From REEB95 sp035934235 (GTDB taxonomy: Bacteria > Pseudomonadota > Alphaproteobacteria > ATCC43930 > CGMCC-115725): a DNA stretch of 41,972 bases. A program made the translations under genes and the position numbers. The stretch spans positions 1 to 41,972 of the forward strand of contig DASYYB010000048.1 in the NCBI GenBank assembly GCA_035934235.1, in the 5' to 3' direction. The notes beneath the pieces were generated by a model. The model made no database searches, was not told where the DNA came from, and saw only the letters and a list, made by a program, of their open reading frames with translations. Position 1 is the first letter of the stretch, and each line of letters opens with the position of its first letter. Below are positions 17,189 to 25,694 of the stretch, one piece after another.

Positions 17189-18456
17189 CCGCCATCACCG
17201 ATATCACCGCGCGCGAAATCCTCGACAGCCGCGGCAATCCCACCGTCGAAGTCGATATCACCCTGGAAAGCGGCGCGCGTGGCCGCGCCGCCGTGCCATC
17301 CGGTGCGTCAACGGGCACGCACGAAGCGGTCGAGTTGCGTGACGGTGACAAGAAACGCTATGGCGGCAAGGGCGTGCGCAAGGCGGTCGATGCGGTCAAC
17401 GGCGAAATCTTCGACGCCGTTTCCGGCCGCGACGCGACCGACCAGGCCGGCCTCGATCGCGCACTGATCGCTCTCGACGGCACGCCGAACAAGGCGCGGC
17501 TCGGCGCCAATGCCATCCTCGGCGTCAGCCTGGCGTGCGCCAAGGCCGCGGCGACCGAGCTCGGCCAGCCGCTCTATCGCTATATCGGCGGCGTCGAAGC
17601 AAGCGTGCTGCCGGTGCCGATGATGAACGTCCTCAACGGCGGCGTGCATGCCGACAATCCGATCGACATCCAGGAATTCATGATCGTGCCGGTCGGTGCC
17701 TCCACCATCGCCGAGGCGATCCGCACCGGCGCCGAGGTTTTCCAGGCGCTGAAGAAAGCGCTCAAGGACAAGGGCCACAACACCAACGTGGGCGACGAAG
17801 GCGGCTTCGCGCCCAATTTACAATCGGCCGACGAGGCGCTGAGTTTCATCGTGCGCGCCATCGAAGCCGCCGGCTACAAGCCGGGCGAGCAGGTGGCGCT
17901 GGCGCTCGATCCGGCGTCGACCGAATTCTGCAAGGACGGCCAGTACAAGATGGAAGGCAAGACGCTCGACGCCGGCGCGATGGTGAAATTCTACGAAGGC
18001 CTGGTGGCGCGTTATCCCATCGTCTCGATCGAGGACGGCATGGCCGAGGACGATTGGGCTGGCTGGCAGGCGCTCACCACCGCGCTCGGCAAGAAGATCC
18101 AGCTCGTCGGCGACGATCTCTTCGTCACCAATCCCAAGCGGCTGGCGGATGGGATCGAAAAGCGCGTTGGTAACGCCATCCTGATCAAGGTCAATCAGAT
18201 CGGCTCGCTCAGCGAGACGCTCGAGACCATGGCGCTGGCGCGCCGCGCCAATTACGCCCAGGTCATGTCGCATCGTTCGGGCGAGACCGAGGACGCGACC
18301 ATCGCCGATCTGGCGGTCGGCACCAATTGCGGGCAAATCAAGACCGGCTCGCTGGCGCGTTCGGACCGGCTCGCCAAGTATAACCAGCTCATCCGCATCG
18401 AGGAGCAGCTCGGTGGCGCCACCCGCTATCCCGGCCGCGCCGCCTTCCGCCGCTAG
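17185..18456 (+). CDS. eno: Enolase
   Basis: Converts 2-phosphoglycerate to phosphoenolpyruvate; also often part of the RNA degradosome. 423 residues from ATG 17185, where family similarity begins (MTAITDITAREILDSRGNPT). Hallmarks: VPSGASTGTHEAVELRDG, NVGDEGGFAPN with catalytic Glu, SIEDGMAEDDW and LVGDDLFVTN with Mg ligands. The catalytic Lys lies in LIKVNQIGSL, and SHRSGETEDATIADLAVG is the enolase signature. A frame open further upstream lies over kdsA and is not used. Confidence 0.97.
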   Translation: MTAITDITAREILDSRGNPTVEVDITLESGARGRAAVPSGASTGTHEAVELRDGDKKRYGGKGVRKAVDAVNGEIFDAVSGRDATDQAGLDRALIALDGTPNKARLGANAILGVSLACAKAAATELGQPLYRYIGGVEASVLPVPMMNVLNGGVHADNPIDIQEFMIVPVGASTIAEAIRTGAEVFQALKKALKDKGHNTNVGDEGGFAPNLQSADEALSFIVRAIEAAGYKPGEQVALALDPASTEFCKDGQYKMEGKTLDAGAMVKFYEGLVARYPIVSIEDGMAEDDWAGWQALTTALGKKIQLVGDDLFVTNPKRLADGIEKRVGNAILIKVNQIGSLSETLETMALARRANYAQVMSHRSGETEDATIADLAVGTNCGQIKTGSLARSDRLAKYNQLIRIEEQLGGATRYPGRAAFRR

Positions 18457-18460
18457 GTAC

Positions 18461-18613
18461 GATTCGCGTCTAGCCCACGCATGGGTTTGGCCGAGCGCCG
18501 AGCGCGCCGTTTACCTCAGATCTGGCCGTAGAGTCGGCTGACGACTCGTTGATTCAAAATCAGGGAATCGGAATTCATTTGACCCGGTGACTCGGCCGTG
18601 ATTCAAACGAGTC
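18461..18613. promoter_or_regulatory. Cluster of eight GANTC (CcrM-type) sites before ftsB
   Basis: GANTC occurs at 18461, 18531, 18543, 18551, 18565, 18589, 18600 and 18609, seven of them within 83 bases and the last ending 3 bases before the ATG. At this base composition I estimate about 0.5 by chance. The region also has the hairpin GAGTCG-GCTGA-CGACTC (18531-18547), a 9-bp inverted repeat CGACTCGTT/AACGAGTCG (18542-18550, 18606-18614) and a direct repeat TGATTCAAA (18550, 18599). GANTC is the CcrM methylation target in alphaproteobacteria. Confidence 0.75.
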
Positions 18614-18616
18614 GCC

Positions 18617-18937
18617 ATGGATGTGCTTTATGCGTTGCGCGCCCGCGCACGCCAGATCGTCGGTCCGGTACTCGGCTTCACGCTGTGCGCCTACTTCGCC
18701 TATCACCTGGTCGAAGGCGATCGCGGCTTGCTGGCGTTGTGGAACCTACAAACCCAGGTGCGTGACGCGCAGGTAACCCTGAGCCGGCTCCAGGCCGAGC
18801 GCGATCCGCTGGCCAAGCGCGTGGCGCTTCTCCAGGGCAATCACATCGATCGCGATTTCCTCGATGAGCGTGTGCGCGCGGTGCTGAGCTACGGCGCGCC
18901 GGGCGAGATCGTCATCTATTACCCGCCGCCGCAATAA
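18617..18937 (+). CDS. ftsB: FtsB/DivIC-like septum formation initiator
   Basis: Bitopic inner-membrane protein of the divisome, expected to act with FtsL and FtsQ. 106 residues: short cytoplasmic N-terminus, one membrane segment (about 15-30), a coiled-coil-prone stretch (about 40-72, LQTQVRDAQ onward), then HIDRDFLDERVRAVLSYG typical of the alphaproteobacterial family. No clear Shine-Dalgarno precedes the ATG, because the upstream bases are occupied by the GANTC cluster. Position between eno and pdhA is conserved in relatives, as for E. coli ftsB downstream of eno. Confidence 0.88.
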   Translation: MDVLYALRARARQIVGPVLGFTLCAYFAYHLVEGDRGLLALWNLQTQVRDAQVTLSRLQAERDPLAKRVALLQGNHIDRDFLDERVRAVLSYGAPGEIVIYYPPPQ

Positions 18938-19070
18938 CCCGAGTTGATTGGCTTACCGGCTGGCTCGCGGCGCGGCTCCGCCGTTCGCGGAAAGATCACA
19001 CGCCCATGCTGCCGGTCCGCGATACCGTCGCGCGCCTTAGGGCCGGAACGCGACGGCCGTCCAGCAAGCT

Positions 19071-19122
19071 TTTCAGACTGTTTAACCTGAAATCAGTTAA
19101 GTTTCATTTTGCTTTGTATAAC
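19071..19122 (+). promoter_or_regulatory. Candidate operator/promoter of the pdh operon
   Basis: An AT-rich patch in the 287-base gap before pdhA. It holds the dyad TTTCAG-10-CTGAAA (19071-19092) and a -10-like TATAAC at 19117-19122, with no good -35. The rest of the gap (18938-19070 and 19123-19224) shows nothing else I can name apart from GGGAGAC before the pdhA start. Confidence 0.35.
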
Positions 19123-19224
19123 AACCATTTGTGAAGAGTTCGGTTGCATTCTTGGCAACGGCTGGGTAGGGATAGCGGTGCGTCGCCGCGGTCGCTGCGT
19201 CGCCGTTGAATTCCGGGAGACACC

Positions 19225-20253
19225 ATGGCCGTAGCTGCCAAGCGCAAGCCGAAGTCCCGCCCCGACGAGCCCGTCGAAGCCGAAGTCTCCGCCGAAAAGC
19301 TGCTCGACCTCTACCGCGCCATGCTTCTCATCCGCCGCTTCGAGGAGAAGGCGGGGCAGATGTACGGCATGGGGCTGATCGGCGGCTTCTGCCATCTCTA
19401 TATCGGCGAGGAAGCGGTGGTTACCGGCGCCATGGCCGTTGCCGAACCCGGCGACACCGTCATCACCGCCTATCGTGATCACGGACACATGCTGGCCTGC
19501 GGCATGGATCCGAAAGGCGTCATGGCCGAGCTCACCGGCCGCCGCACCGGCTATTCGCGCGGCAAAGGCGGCTCGATGCACATGTTCTCGCGCGAGAAAA
19601 ACTTTTTCGGCGGCCACGGCATCGTCGGCGCGTGCGTGCCGCTCGGCACCGGTTTGGGTTTCGCGCATCGTTACCGCGACAACAAGCGCGTTTCGCTCAC
19701 CTTCCTCGGCGACGGCGCGATGAACCAGGGGCAGGTCTACGAAAGCTTCAATATGGCGGCGTTGTGGAAGCTGCCCGTCGTCTACATCATCGAGAACAAC
19801 CGTTATGGCATGGGCACGTCGATCGCGCGTTCATCGGCATCGCCCAACCTGTTCGGCCGCGCCGCGCCCTTCGGCATTCCCGGCTATCAGCTCGACGGCA
19901 TGAACGTGCTGGCGGTGATCGCGGCCGTACAGGAAGCCGTCGACCATGCGCGCAGCGGCAAGGGTCCGTTCATTCTCGAGATGCTGACCTATCGCTATCG
20001 CGGCCATTCGATGTCCGATCCCGCCAAGTACCGCAGCAAGGACGAAGTCAGCCGCATGCGCCAAGAGCACGATCCGATCGACCAGGTACGTAAGCGTCTG
20101 ATCGACGGCGGCCTCGCCGATGAAAACCGGCTCAAGGAGATCGACAACGCGGTCAAGGCGCAGATCACCGAAGCCACCGATTTCGCGCAGCAAAGCCCGG
20201 AGCCTGATCCGAGCGAGCTGTGGACCGACGTCTACGGCGAAGCGAGCGCTTAA
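19225..20253 (+). CDS. pdhA: Pyruvate dehydrogenase E1 component, alpha subunit
   Basis: Thiamine-diphosphate subunit that decarboxylates pyruvate, working as alpha2beta2 with PdhB. 342 residues. After a Lys-rich N-terminus the fold begins LLDLYRAMLLIRRFEEKAG. YRDHGHMLA and GKGGSMHMF are active-site regions, and the ThDP motif is GDGAMNQGQ through ENNRYGMGT. YRYRGHSMSDPAKYR carries the regulatory serine-loop equivalent. First of pdhA-pdhB-pdhC-lpd-lipA, two bases before pdhB. Confidence 0.96.
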   Translation: MAVAAKRKPKSRPDEPVEAEVSAEKLLDLYRAMLLIRRFEEKAGQMYGMGLIGGFCHLYIGEEAVVTGAMAVAEPGDTVITAYRDHGHMLACGMDPKGVMAELTGRRTGYSRGKGGSMHMFSREKNFFGGHGIVGACVPLGTGLGFAHRYRDNKRVSLTFLGDGAMNQGQVYESFNMAALWKLPVVYIIENNRYGMGTSIARSSASPNLFGRAAPFGIPGYQLDGMNVLAVIAAVQEAVDHARSGKGPFILEMLTYRYRGHSMSDPAKYRSKDEVSRMRQEHDPIDQVRKRLIDGGLADENRLKEIDNAVKAQITEATDFAQQSPEPDPSELWTDVYGEASA

Positions 20254-20255
20254 TC

Positions 20256-21614
20256 ATGGTCGACATCCTGATGCCCGCGCTCTCGCCGACCATGACCGAG
20301 GGCAAACTCGCCAAGTGGCATAAGCAGGTCGGCGACGCGGTCAAGGCGGGCGACGTGCTTGCCGAGATCGAGACCGACAAGGCGACGATGGAATTCGAAG
20401 CGGTCGACGAGGGAACGCTCGCCGAAATCCTCGTGCCCGAAGGCAGCGAGCACATTGCCGTCAACGCGCCGATCGCGCGCATCGCCGGCGAAGGCGAGCC
20501 GGCGAAACCCGCCGCGGCCAAACCGGCGACGCCGCAACCGGCTGCGCCGCCGGCCGCCGCGAAAGCTCCGCCGCAACCGGCGAGCGTGCCGGCGATGCCG
20601 CGGCCTGCCGCCGAAAGCGAATGGTCCGGGCCGACGACGACCGTGACCGTGCGCGAAGCTTTGCGCGACGCCATGGCCGAGGAGATGCGCCGCGACGGCG
20701 ATGTCTTCCTGCTCGGCGAAGAAGTCGCCGAATATCAAGGCGCCTACAAGGTGAGCCAGGGTTTGCTCGAGGAATTCGGCGCGCGGCGCGTCATCGACAC
20801 GCCGATCTCGGAACATGCCTTCGCCGGCCTCGGCGTCGGCGCGGCGATGGCGGGCCTGCGGCCTATCGTCGAATTCATGACCTGGAATTTCGCCATGCAG
20901 GCGATCGACCATCTGGTCAATTCGGCGGCGAAGACGCGCTACATGTCCGGCGGTCAAATGCATTGCCCGATCGTCTTCCGCGGCCCCAACGGCGCGGCGG
21001 CGCGCGTCGCGGCGCAGCACAGCCAGGATTACGCCTCGTGGTACGCGCATGTGCCTGGCCTCAAAGTCGTCGCGCCGTATACCGCCGCCGACCACAAGGG
21101 CCTGCTCAAGGCGGCGATCCGCGATCCCAATCCGGTGATCTTTCTCGAGAACGAAATGCTCTACGGCGCCAGTTTCCCGGTGCCGAACGATTCCGACTAC
21201 ATCGTGCCGATCGGCCGCGCGCGCATCGTGCGCCCCGGCGAGCACGTCACCATCACCGCCTATTCGCGCATGGTCGAAGTCGCGGAACGCGCCGCTGATG
21301 CGCTTGCCGGCGAGGGTATCTCCGCCGAGGTGATCGATTTGCGCACGCTGCGGCCGCTCGACGTCGAAACCGTTGTCGACAGCGTCAAGAAGACCAACCG
21401 GCTGGTTTCGGTCGAGGAGGGATGGGCGTTCGCCGGCATCGGCGCCGAAATCGCGGCGCAGATCATGGAACATGCATTTGACTGGCTCGATGCGCCGCCG
21501 GCCCGCGTGTCCGGCAAGGACGTGCCGATGCCCTATGCCGCCAATCTTGAGCACCTCGCCTTGCCGCAGCCGGACGATATCGTCGCCGCGGCCAAGGCCG
21601 TCGGCTATCGCTGA
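20256..21614 (+). CDS. pdhB: Pyruvate dehydrogenase E1 component, beta subunit with N-terminal lipoyl domain
   Basis: 452 residues from ATG 20256, two bases after pdhA. Residues 1-78 are a complete lipoyl domain, ILMPALSPTMTEG then EIETDKATMEFE with the lipoylated Lys near 40. An Ala/Pro-rich flexible linker (about 80-122) leads to the transketolase-like beta subunit, TVREALRDAMAEEM, GEEVAEYQGAYKVSQGL, DTPISEHAFAG and EEGWAFAGIG. A lipoyl domain on E1 beta is a known alphaproteobacterial trait. Its lipoyl-coding DNA is nearly identical to that of pdhC, including a perfect 50-base stretch. Confidence 0.96.
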   Translation: MVDILMPALSPTMTEGKLAKWHKQVGDAVKAGDVLAEIETDKATMEFEAVDEGTLAEILVPEGSEHIAVNAPIARIAGEGEPAKPAAAKPATPQPAAPPAAAKAPPQPASVPAMPRPAAESEWSGPTTTVTVREALRDAMAEEMRRDGDVFLLGEEVAEYQGAYKVSQGLLEEFGARRVIDTPISEHAFAGLGVGAAMAGLRPIVEFMTWNFAMQAIDHLVNSAAKTRYMSGGQMHCPIVFRGPNGAAARVAAQHSQDYASWYAHVPGLKVVAPYTAADHKGLLKAAIRDPNPVIFLENEMLYGASFPVPNDSDYIVPIGRARIVRPGEHVTITAYSRMVEVAERAADALAGEGISAEVIDLRTLRPLDVETVVDSVKKTNRLVSVEEGWAFAGIGAEIAAQIMEHAFDWLDAPPARVSGKDVPMPYAANLEHLALPQPDDIVAAAKAVGYR

Positions 21615-21622
21615 GCGCGCAC

Positions 21623-22918
21623 ATGCCGACGCAAATTCTCATGCCGGCGCTGTCGCCCACGATGACCGAGGGCAGCCTCGCCAAGTGGCACAAGAAGGAA
21701 GGCGACGCGGTCAAAGCCGGCGACGTTCTTGCCGAGATCGAGACCGACAAGGCGACGATGGAATTCGAAGCGGTCGATGAAGGCACGCTCGGCCGCATCC
21801 TGGTGCCCGAAGGCACGCAGCACGTCGCCGTCAACCAACCGATCGCCGTGATTCTCGGCGAAGGTGAAAGCGCCGCCGACATCAAGGCGACGCCGTCGGC
21901 GAAAGCCGCACCCGCACCCGCGCCTGCGCCCAAGGCCGAAGCGAAGCCGGCAGCGCCGGCCGCTGCGCCGGCGTCGTCACCGCAGCCTGCCGCTGCACCG
22001 GCCCTGCGTCCGATGGCGCCGCCACAACCGCGTGCCGGCGGCCGCATCTTCGCCAGTCCGCTGGCGCGACGGCTGGCACAGGACGCCAAGCTCGACCTCG
22101 CCAATCTCCGGGGCAGTGGCCCGCACGGCCGCATCGTCAAGGCAGACGTCGAAGCGGCAAGGTCGGGTGGCGGTGTCGCGTCCGGCATTCGCGCGCCAAG
22201 CTTTCGCAAGGAGCGCATCGTCGCCGAGGCTGGCAACCTTCCCTATACCGAAGTTCCGCTCACGGGAATGCGTCGCGTCATCGCCACGCGCATGGCGGAA
22301 TCGATGGTGCATGCGCCGCATTTCTTCCTCACCATCGATTGCGAGATCGACGCGCTACTCCGGACGCGAAAGGAGCTCAACGACGCGGCCGGCCTTAAAG
22401 TATCGGTCAACGACTTCGTCATTCGTGCGGCGGCGCTGACACTGCGCCAGGTGCCGCTGGCCAATGCGTCGTACACCGATGACGCCATCTTGCGCTGGAA
22501 CGACGTCAACGTCGCGGTCGCGGTCGCGCTCGACGATGGCCTGATCACGCCGATCGTCAAGAACGCCGACCAAAAGCGCGTGCCGGAAATTGCGGCCGAG
22601 ATGCGTGATCTCGGCATGCGCGCGCGTCAGGGCAAGCTCAAGCTGTCGGAGTTCCAGGGCGGTACGTTCTCGATCTCCAATCTCGGCATGTACGGCGTGC
22701 GCGAGTTCACGGCGGTGATCAACCCGCCGCAAGCCTGCATCCTCGCCGTCGGCGTCGGCGAGGAGCGGGCGGTGGCGCGCAACGGCGGCCTCGCGGTCGC
22801 CCATGTGATGACCTGTACGCTCGGCTGCGACCATCGCGTGCTCAACGGCGCCGAAGGCGCGGTCTGGCTGCAAGCCTTCAAGAAGCTGATCGAGGCGCCG
22901 GCGGCGCTGCTGGTCTAG
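21623..22918 (+). CDS. pdhC: Dihydrolipoyllysine acetyltransferase, PDH E2 component
   Basis: Core of the complex; moves the acetyl group from lipoyl-Lys to CoA. 431 residues. Lipoyl domain 1-78 with DKATMEFE; Ala/Pro linker about 80-130; peripheral-subunit-binding domain about 134-172 (IFASPLARRLAQD, then GSGPHGRIVKADVE); catalytic domain 205-431 with AESMVHAPHFFLTIDCEID and GTFSISNLGMYG. The active-site motif reads DHRVLNG: His404 is present but the usual Asp of DHRxxDG is Asn408. The gene follows pdhB by 8 bases and precedes lpd by 8 bases. Confidence 0.95.
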   Translation: MPTQILMPALSPTMTEGSLAKWHKKEGDAVKAGDVLAEIETDKATMEFEAVDEGTLGRILVPEGTQHVAVNQPIAVILGEGESAADIKATPSAKAAPAPAPAPKAEAKPAAPAAAPASSPQPAAAPALRPMAPPQPRAGGRIFASPLARRLAQDAKLDLANLRGSGPHGRIVKADVEAARSGGGVASGIRAPSFRKERIVAEAGNLPYTEVPLTGMRRVIATRMAESMVHAPHFFLTIDCEIDALLRTRKELNDAAGLKVSVNDFVIRAAALTLRQVPLANASYTDDAILRWNDVNVAVAVALDDGLITPIVKNADQKRVPEIAAEMRDLGMRARQGKLKLSEFQGGTFSISNLGMYGVREFTAVINPPQACILAVGVGEERAVARNGGLAVAHVMTCTLGCDHRVLNGAEGAVWLQAFKKLIEAPAALLV

Positions 22919-22926
22919 GAGAACCC

Positions 22927-24321
22927 ATGGCGGACACCTCTTTCGACCTGATCGTCATCGGCGGCGGGCCGGGCGGCTACGTCGCCGCCATCCGCGCGGC
23001 GCAGCTCGGCATGAAGACCGCGGTCGTCGAGCGCGAACATCTCGGCGGCATCTGCCTCAATTGGGGCTGCATTCCGACCAAAGCGCTGCTGCGTACCTCC
23101 GAGATCAATCACCTGCTGCACCATCTCGGCGATTACGGTTTCAGCGCCAAGGACGTGTCGTTCGACCTGAAGAAGATCGTCGAACGCTCGCGCAAGGTGG
23201 CGAACCAGCTTTCGTCCGGCGTCGGCTTCCTGATGAAGAAGAACAAGATCGCCGTGTTCGACGGCAGCGGCGTGCTGGCGGGGAAGGGCAAGGTGAAGGT
23301 CAGCGGCAAGACCAGCGCCGATCTCAACGCCAAGCACGTCATCGTCGCCACCGGCGCGCGGGCGCGGTCGTTGCCGGGACTCGAACCCGACGGCAAGCTG
23401 GTCTGGACCTATAAAGAGGCAATGATTCCGCCGACCATGCCCAAGTCGCTGTTGGTCGTGGGCTCGGGGGCAATCGGCATCGAATTCGCCAGCTTCTACC
23501 GCAATCTCGGCTGCGAGGTGACGGTGGTCGAAGTGTTGGACCGCATCCTGCCGGTCGAAGACGAGGAGATCTCCGCGTTCGCGCGCAAGAGCTTCGAGAA
23601 GCAGGGCATGAAGATCCACACGTCGGCGACGGTGAAGGCGCTCAAGAAGGGCGCCAACGATGTCACCGCGACCGTTGAATCGCAGGGAAAAAGCTTCGAA
23701 ATCAAGGCTGAACGGGTCATTCTTGCCATCGGCATCGTCGGCAATGTCGAGAATGTCGGTCTCGAAGGCACCAAGGTGAAGGTCGAGAAGACACACATCG
23801 TGGTCGACAAATGGTGCGCAACCGGCGAACCCGGCGTTTACGCCATCGGCGACGTCATCGGTCCGCCCTGGCTGGCGCACAAGGCGATGCACGAAGGCGT
23901 GCTGTGCGTCGAGCACATCGCCGGCCTCAATACCGCGCATCCGCTTGACGTCAAGAACGTGCCCGGCTGCACCTATTGCATGCCGCAAGTGGCCAGCATC
24001 GGCCTGACCGAGAAGGCGGCCAAGGCCGCCGGCTATCAGGTCAAGGTCGGCCACTTCCCCTATATCGGCAACGGCAAGGCGATCGCGCTCGGCGAGCCCG
24101 AAGGCATGATCAAGACCGTATTCGACGCCAAGACCGGCGAGCTGTTGGGCGCGCACATGATCGGCGCCGAAGTCACCGAGCTGATCCAGGGTTATGCCAT
24201 CGCCAAGAGCTGCGAGAGCACCGAGCAGGAGCTGATGTCGACCATCTTCCCGCATCCGACGCTGTCGGAGACGATGCACGAGGCGGTGCTTGAAGCCTAT
24301 GGCCGCGCCCTCCACATCTGA
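22927..24321 (+). CDS. lpd: Dihydrolipoyl dehydrogenase (E3)
   Basis: FAD enzyme that reoxidises dihydrolipoyl groups and reduces NAD. 464 residues, with AGGAG 8 bases before the ATG. FAD-binding IGGGPGGYVAAIRAAQ at about 11-26; redox disulfide in GGICLNWGCIPTK (Cys43, Cys48); NAD-binding VGSGAIGIEFASFY; second FAD motif YAIGDVIGPPWLAHKA; C-terminal active-site FPHPTLSETMHEA. There is no N-terminal lipoyl domain. It is placed in the pdh operon, so PDH is its first partner, though 2-oxoglutarate dehydrogenase may share it. Confidence 0.96.
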   Translation: MADTSFDLIVIGGGPGGYVAAIRAAQLGMKTAVVEREHLGGICLNWGCIPTKALLRTSEINHLLHHLGDYGFSAKDVSFDLKKIVERSRKVANQLSSGVGFLMKKNKIAVFDGSGVLAGKGKVKVSGKTSADLNAKHVIVATGARARSLPGLEPDGKLVWTYKEAMIPPTMPKSLLVVGSGAIGIEFASFYRNLGCEVTVVEVLDRILPVEDEEISAFARKSFEKQGMKIHTSATVKALKKGANDVTATVESQGKSFEIKAERVILAIGIVGNVENVGLEGTKVKVEKTHIVVDKWCATGEPGVYAIGDVIGPPWLAHKAMHEGVLCVEHIAGLNTAHPLDVKNVPGCTYCMPQVASIGLTEKAAKAAGYQVKVGHFPYIGNGKAIALGEPEGMIKTVFDAKTGELLGAHMIGAEVTELIQGYAIAKSCESTEQELMSTIFPHPTLSETMHEAVLEAYGRALHI

Positions 24322-24325
24322 CGGC

Positions 24326-25255
24326 ATGACCGCGCCGCTGCGCCATCCCGAGAAGGCGCACAAGCCGGATCAGCCGTCGCCGCCCAAGCCCGCATGGATC
24401 CGCGTCAAGGCGCCGGTGTCGCGCGAGTATCGGGAAACGCGCGATCTCATGCGCGCGCTCAAGCTCAATACCGTTTGCGAAGAAGCGGCGTGTCCCAACA
24501 TCGGCGAGTGCTGGAAGGAAAAGCACGCGACGGTGATGATCCTGGGCGCGGTCTGCACGCGCGCGTGCAGCTTCTGTAACGTCGCCACCGGCAAGCCCGG
24601 CGCGCTCGATCCACACGAACCAGACCATGTCGCCGAGGCAGTCGGCAAACTTGGCCTCCACCATATCGTCGTCACGTCGGTCGACCGCGACGACCTGCCG
24701 GATGGCGGCGCCGATCATTTCGTCCGCACCATTCGCGCCATCCGAAGCAAGGCGCCGGCGACGACGATCGAGGTACTGACGCCCGATTTTCTCAAGAAGG
24801 ACGGCGCCGTCGAGGCCGTGGTCGCTGCCAAGCCCGATGTTTACAACCACAATCTCGAAACCGTGCCGCGGCTGTATCGCGAGGTGCGGCCCGGCGCGCG
24901 CTACGACGCGTCATTGGAATTGCTCGCGCAGGTGAAACGCCTCGACCCGACGATGTTCACCAAGTCCGGACTCATGGTTGGTCTCGGGGAAACCCTCGAC
25001 GAGGTATGCGCCGTCATGGACGATTTGCGCGCGGCGGACGTCGATTTTCTCACTGTCGGCCAATATCTCCAGCCGACGCCGAAGCACCATGCCGTCGCGC
25101 GCTTTGTCGCGCCGACGGAATTCGCCGACCTCAAGGCGCATGCCTTCGCCAAAGGATTCCTGATGGTCTCGGCGTCGCCGCTGACGCGTTCGTCCTATTT
25201 CGCCGGCGACGATTTCGCCAAGCTTCGCGCCGCCCGGCTCGCGCGTACGCACTGA
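24326..25255 (+). CDS. lipA: Lipoyl synthase
   Basis: Radical-SAM enzyme that inserts two sulfurs into octanoyl-Lys to make the lipoyl cofactor needed by PdhB and PdhC just upstream. 309 residues from ATG 24326; a start at 24290 would overlap lpd and add 12 unconserved residues. Auxiliary cluster CEEAACPNIGEC (Cys51, 56, 62), radical-SAM cluster CTRACSFC (Cys77, 81, 84), TSVDRDDLPDGG, NHNLETVPRLY, and the C-terminal RSSY that ligates the auxiliary cluster. Close spacing suggests the lpd-lipA-coq10 stretch is co-transcribed. Confidence 0.96.
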   Translation: MTAPLRHPEKAHKPDQPSPPKPAWIRVKAPVSREYRETRDLMRALKLNTVCEEAACPNIGECWKEKHATVMILGAVCTRACSFCNVATGKPGALDPHEPDHVAEAVGKLGLHHIVVTSVDRDDLPDGGADHFVRTIRAIRSKAPATTIEVLTPDFLKKDGAVEAVVAAKPDVYNHNLETVPRLYREVRPGARYDASLELLAQVKRLDPTMFTKSGLMVGLGETLDEVCAVMDDLRAADVDFLTVGQYLQPTPKHHAVARFVAPTEFADLKAHAFAKGFLMVSASPLTRSSYFAGDDFAKLRAARLARTH

Positions 25256-25259
25256 ACCG

Positions 25260-25694
25260 ATGCCGACGCACGCCGAAGAGCGGCTTCTGCCTTTTAAGGC
25301 GGAGCAGCTTTTCGACCTCGTCGCCGACGTCGAACGCTATCCCGAATTCCTGCCCTGGTGCGTCGGCGCGCGCATCCGCGAACGCCGCGACGACTATATC
25401 CTCGGCGATCTGCTGATCGGCTGGCGCATGGTGCGCGAGCGGTTTACCTCGCGCGTCCACCTATACCGACCCGATCGCATCGACGTCGAATACGCCGAGG
25501 GGCCGTTCAAGTATCTCGAGAACCACTGGAAATTCATTCCGCAAAACGGCGGCACGCTGATCGACTTTCACGTCGATTTCGAGTTTCGCTCGCGCGTCCT
25601 GACGGGGATCGTCGAAACCGTCTTCACCGAGGCGGTGAAGCGGATGGTGAGCGCGTTCGAGAAACGCGCCCGGCAGCTTTACGGCGAGCGCTGA
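25260..25694 (+). CDS. Coq10/RatA-type START-domain protein
   Basis: 144 residues of the polyketide-cyclase/START family that includes Coq10 (ubiquinone-binding chaperone in respiration) and RatA. It opens with ERLLPFKAEQLFDLVADVERYPEFLPWC, the family signature split here as LFDLVADVERYPEFLPWC. The centre has GPFKYLENHWKF and the end is a long amphipathic helix from VFTEAVKRMV. It starts 4 bases after lipA. In alphaproteobacteria this position is usual, and a Coq10-like quinone role seems more likely than RatA toxicity, but the sequence does not decide. Its last 16 bases overlap the convergent PilZ gene. Confidence 0.85.
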   Translation: MPTHAEERLLPFKAEQLFDLVADVERYPEFLPWCVGARIRERRDDYILGDLLIGWRMVRERFTSRVHLYRPDRIDVEYAEGPFKYLENHWKFIPQNGGTLIDFHVDFEFRSRVLTGIVETVFTEAVKRMVSAFEKRARQLYGER

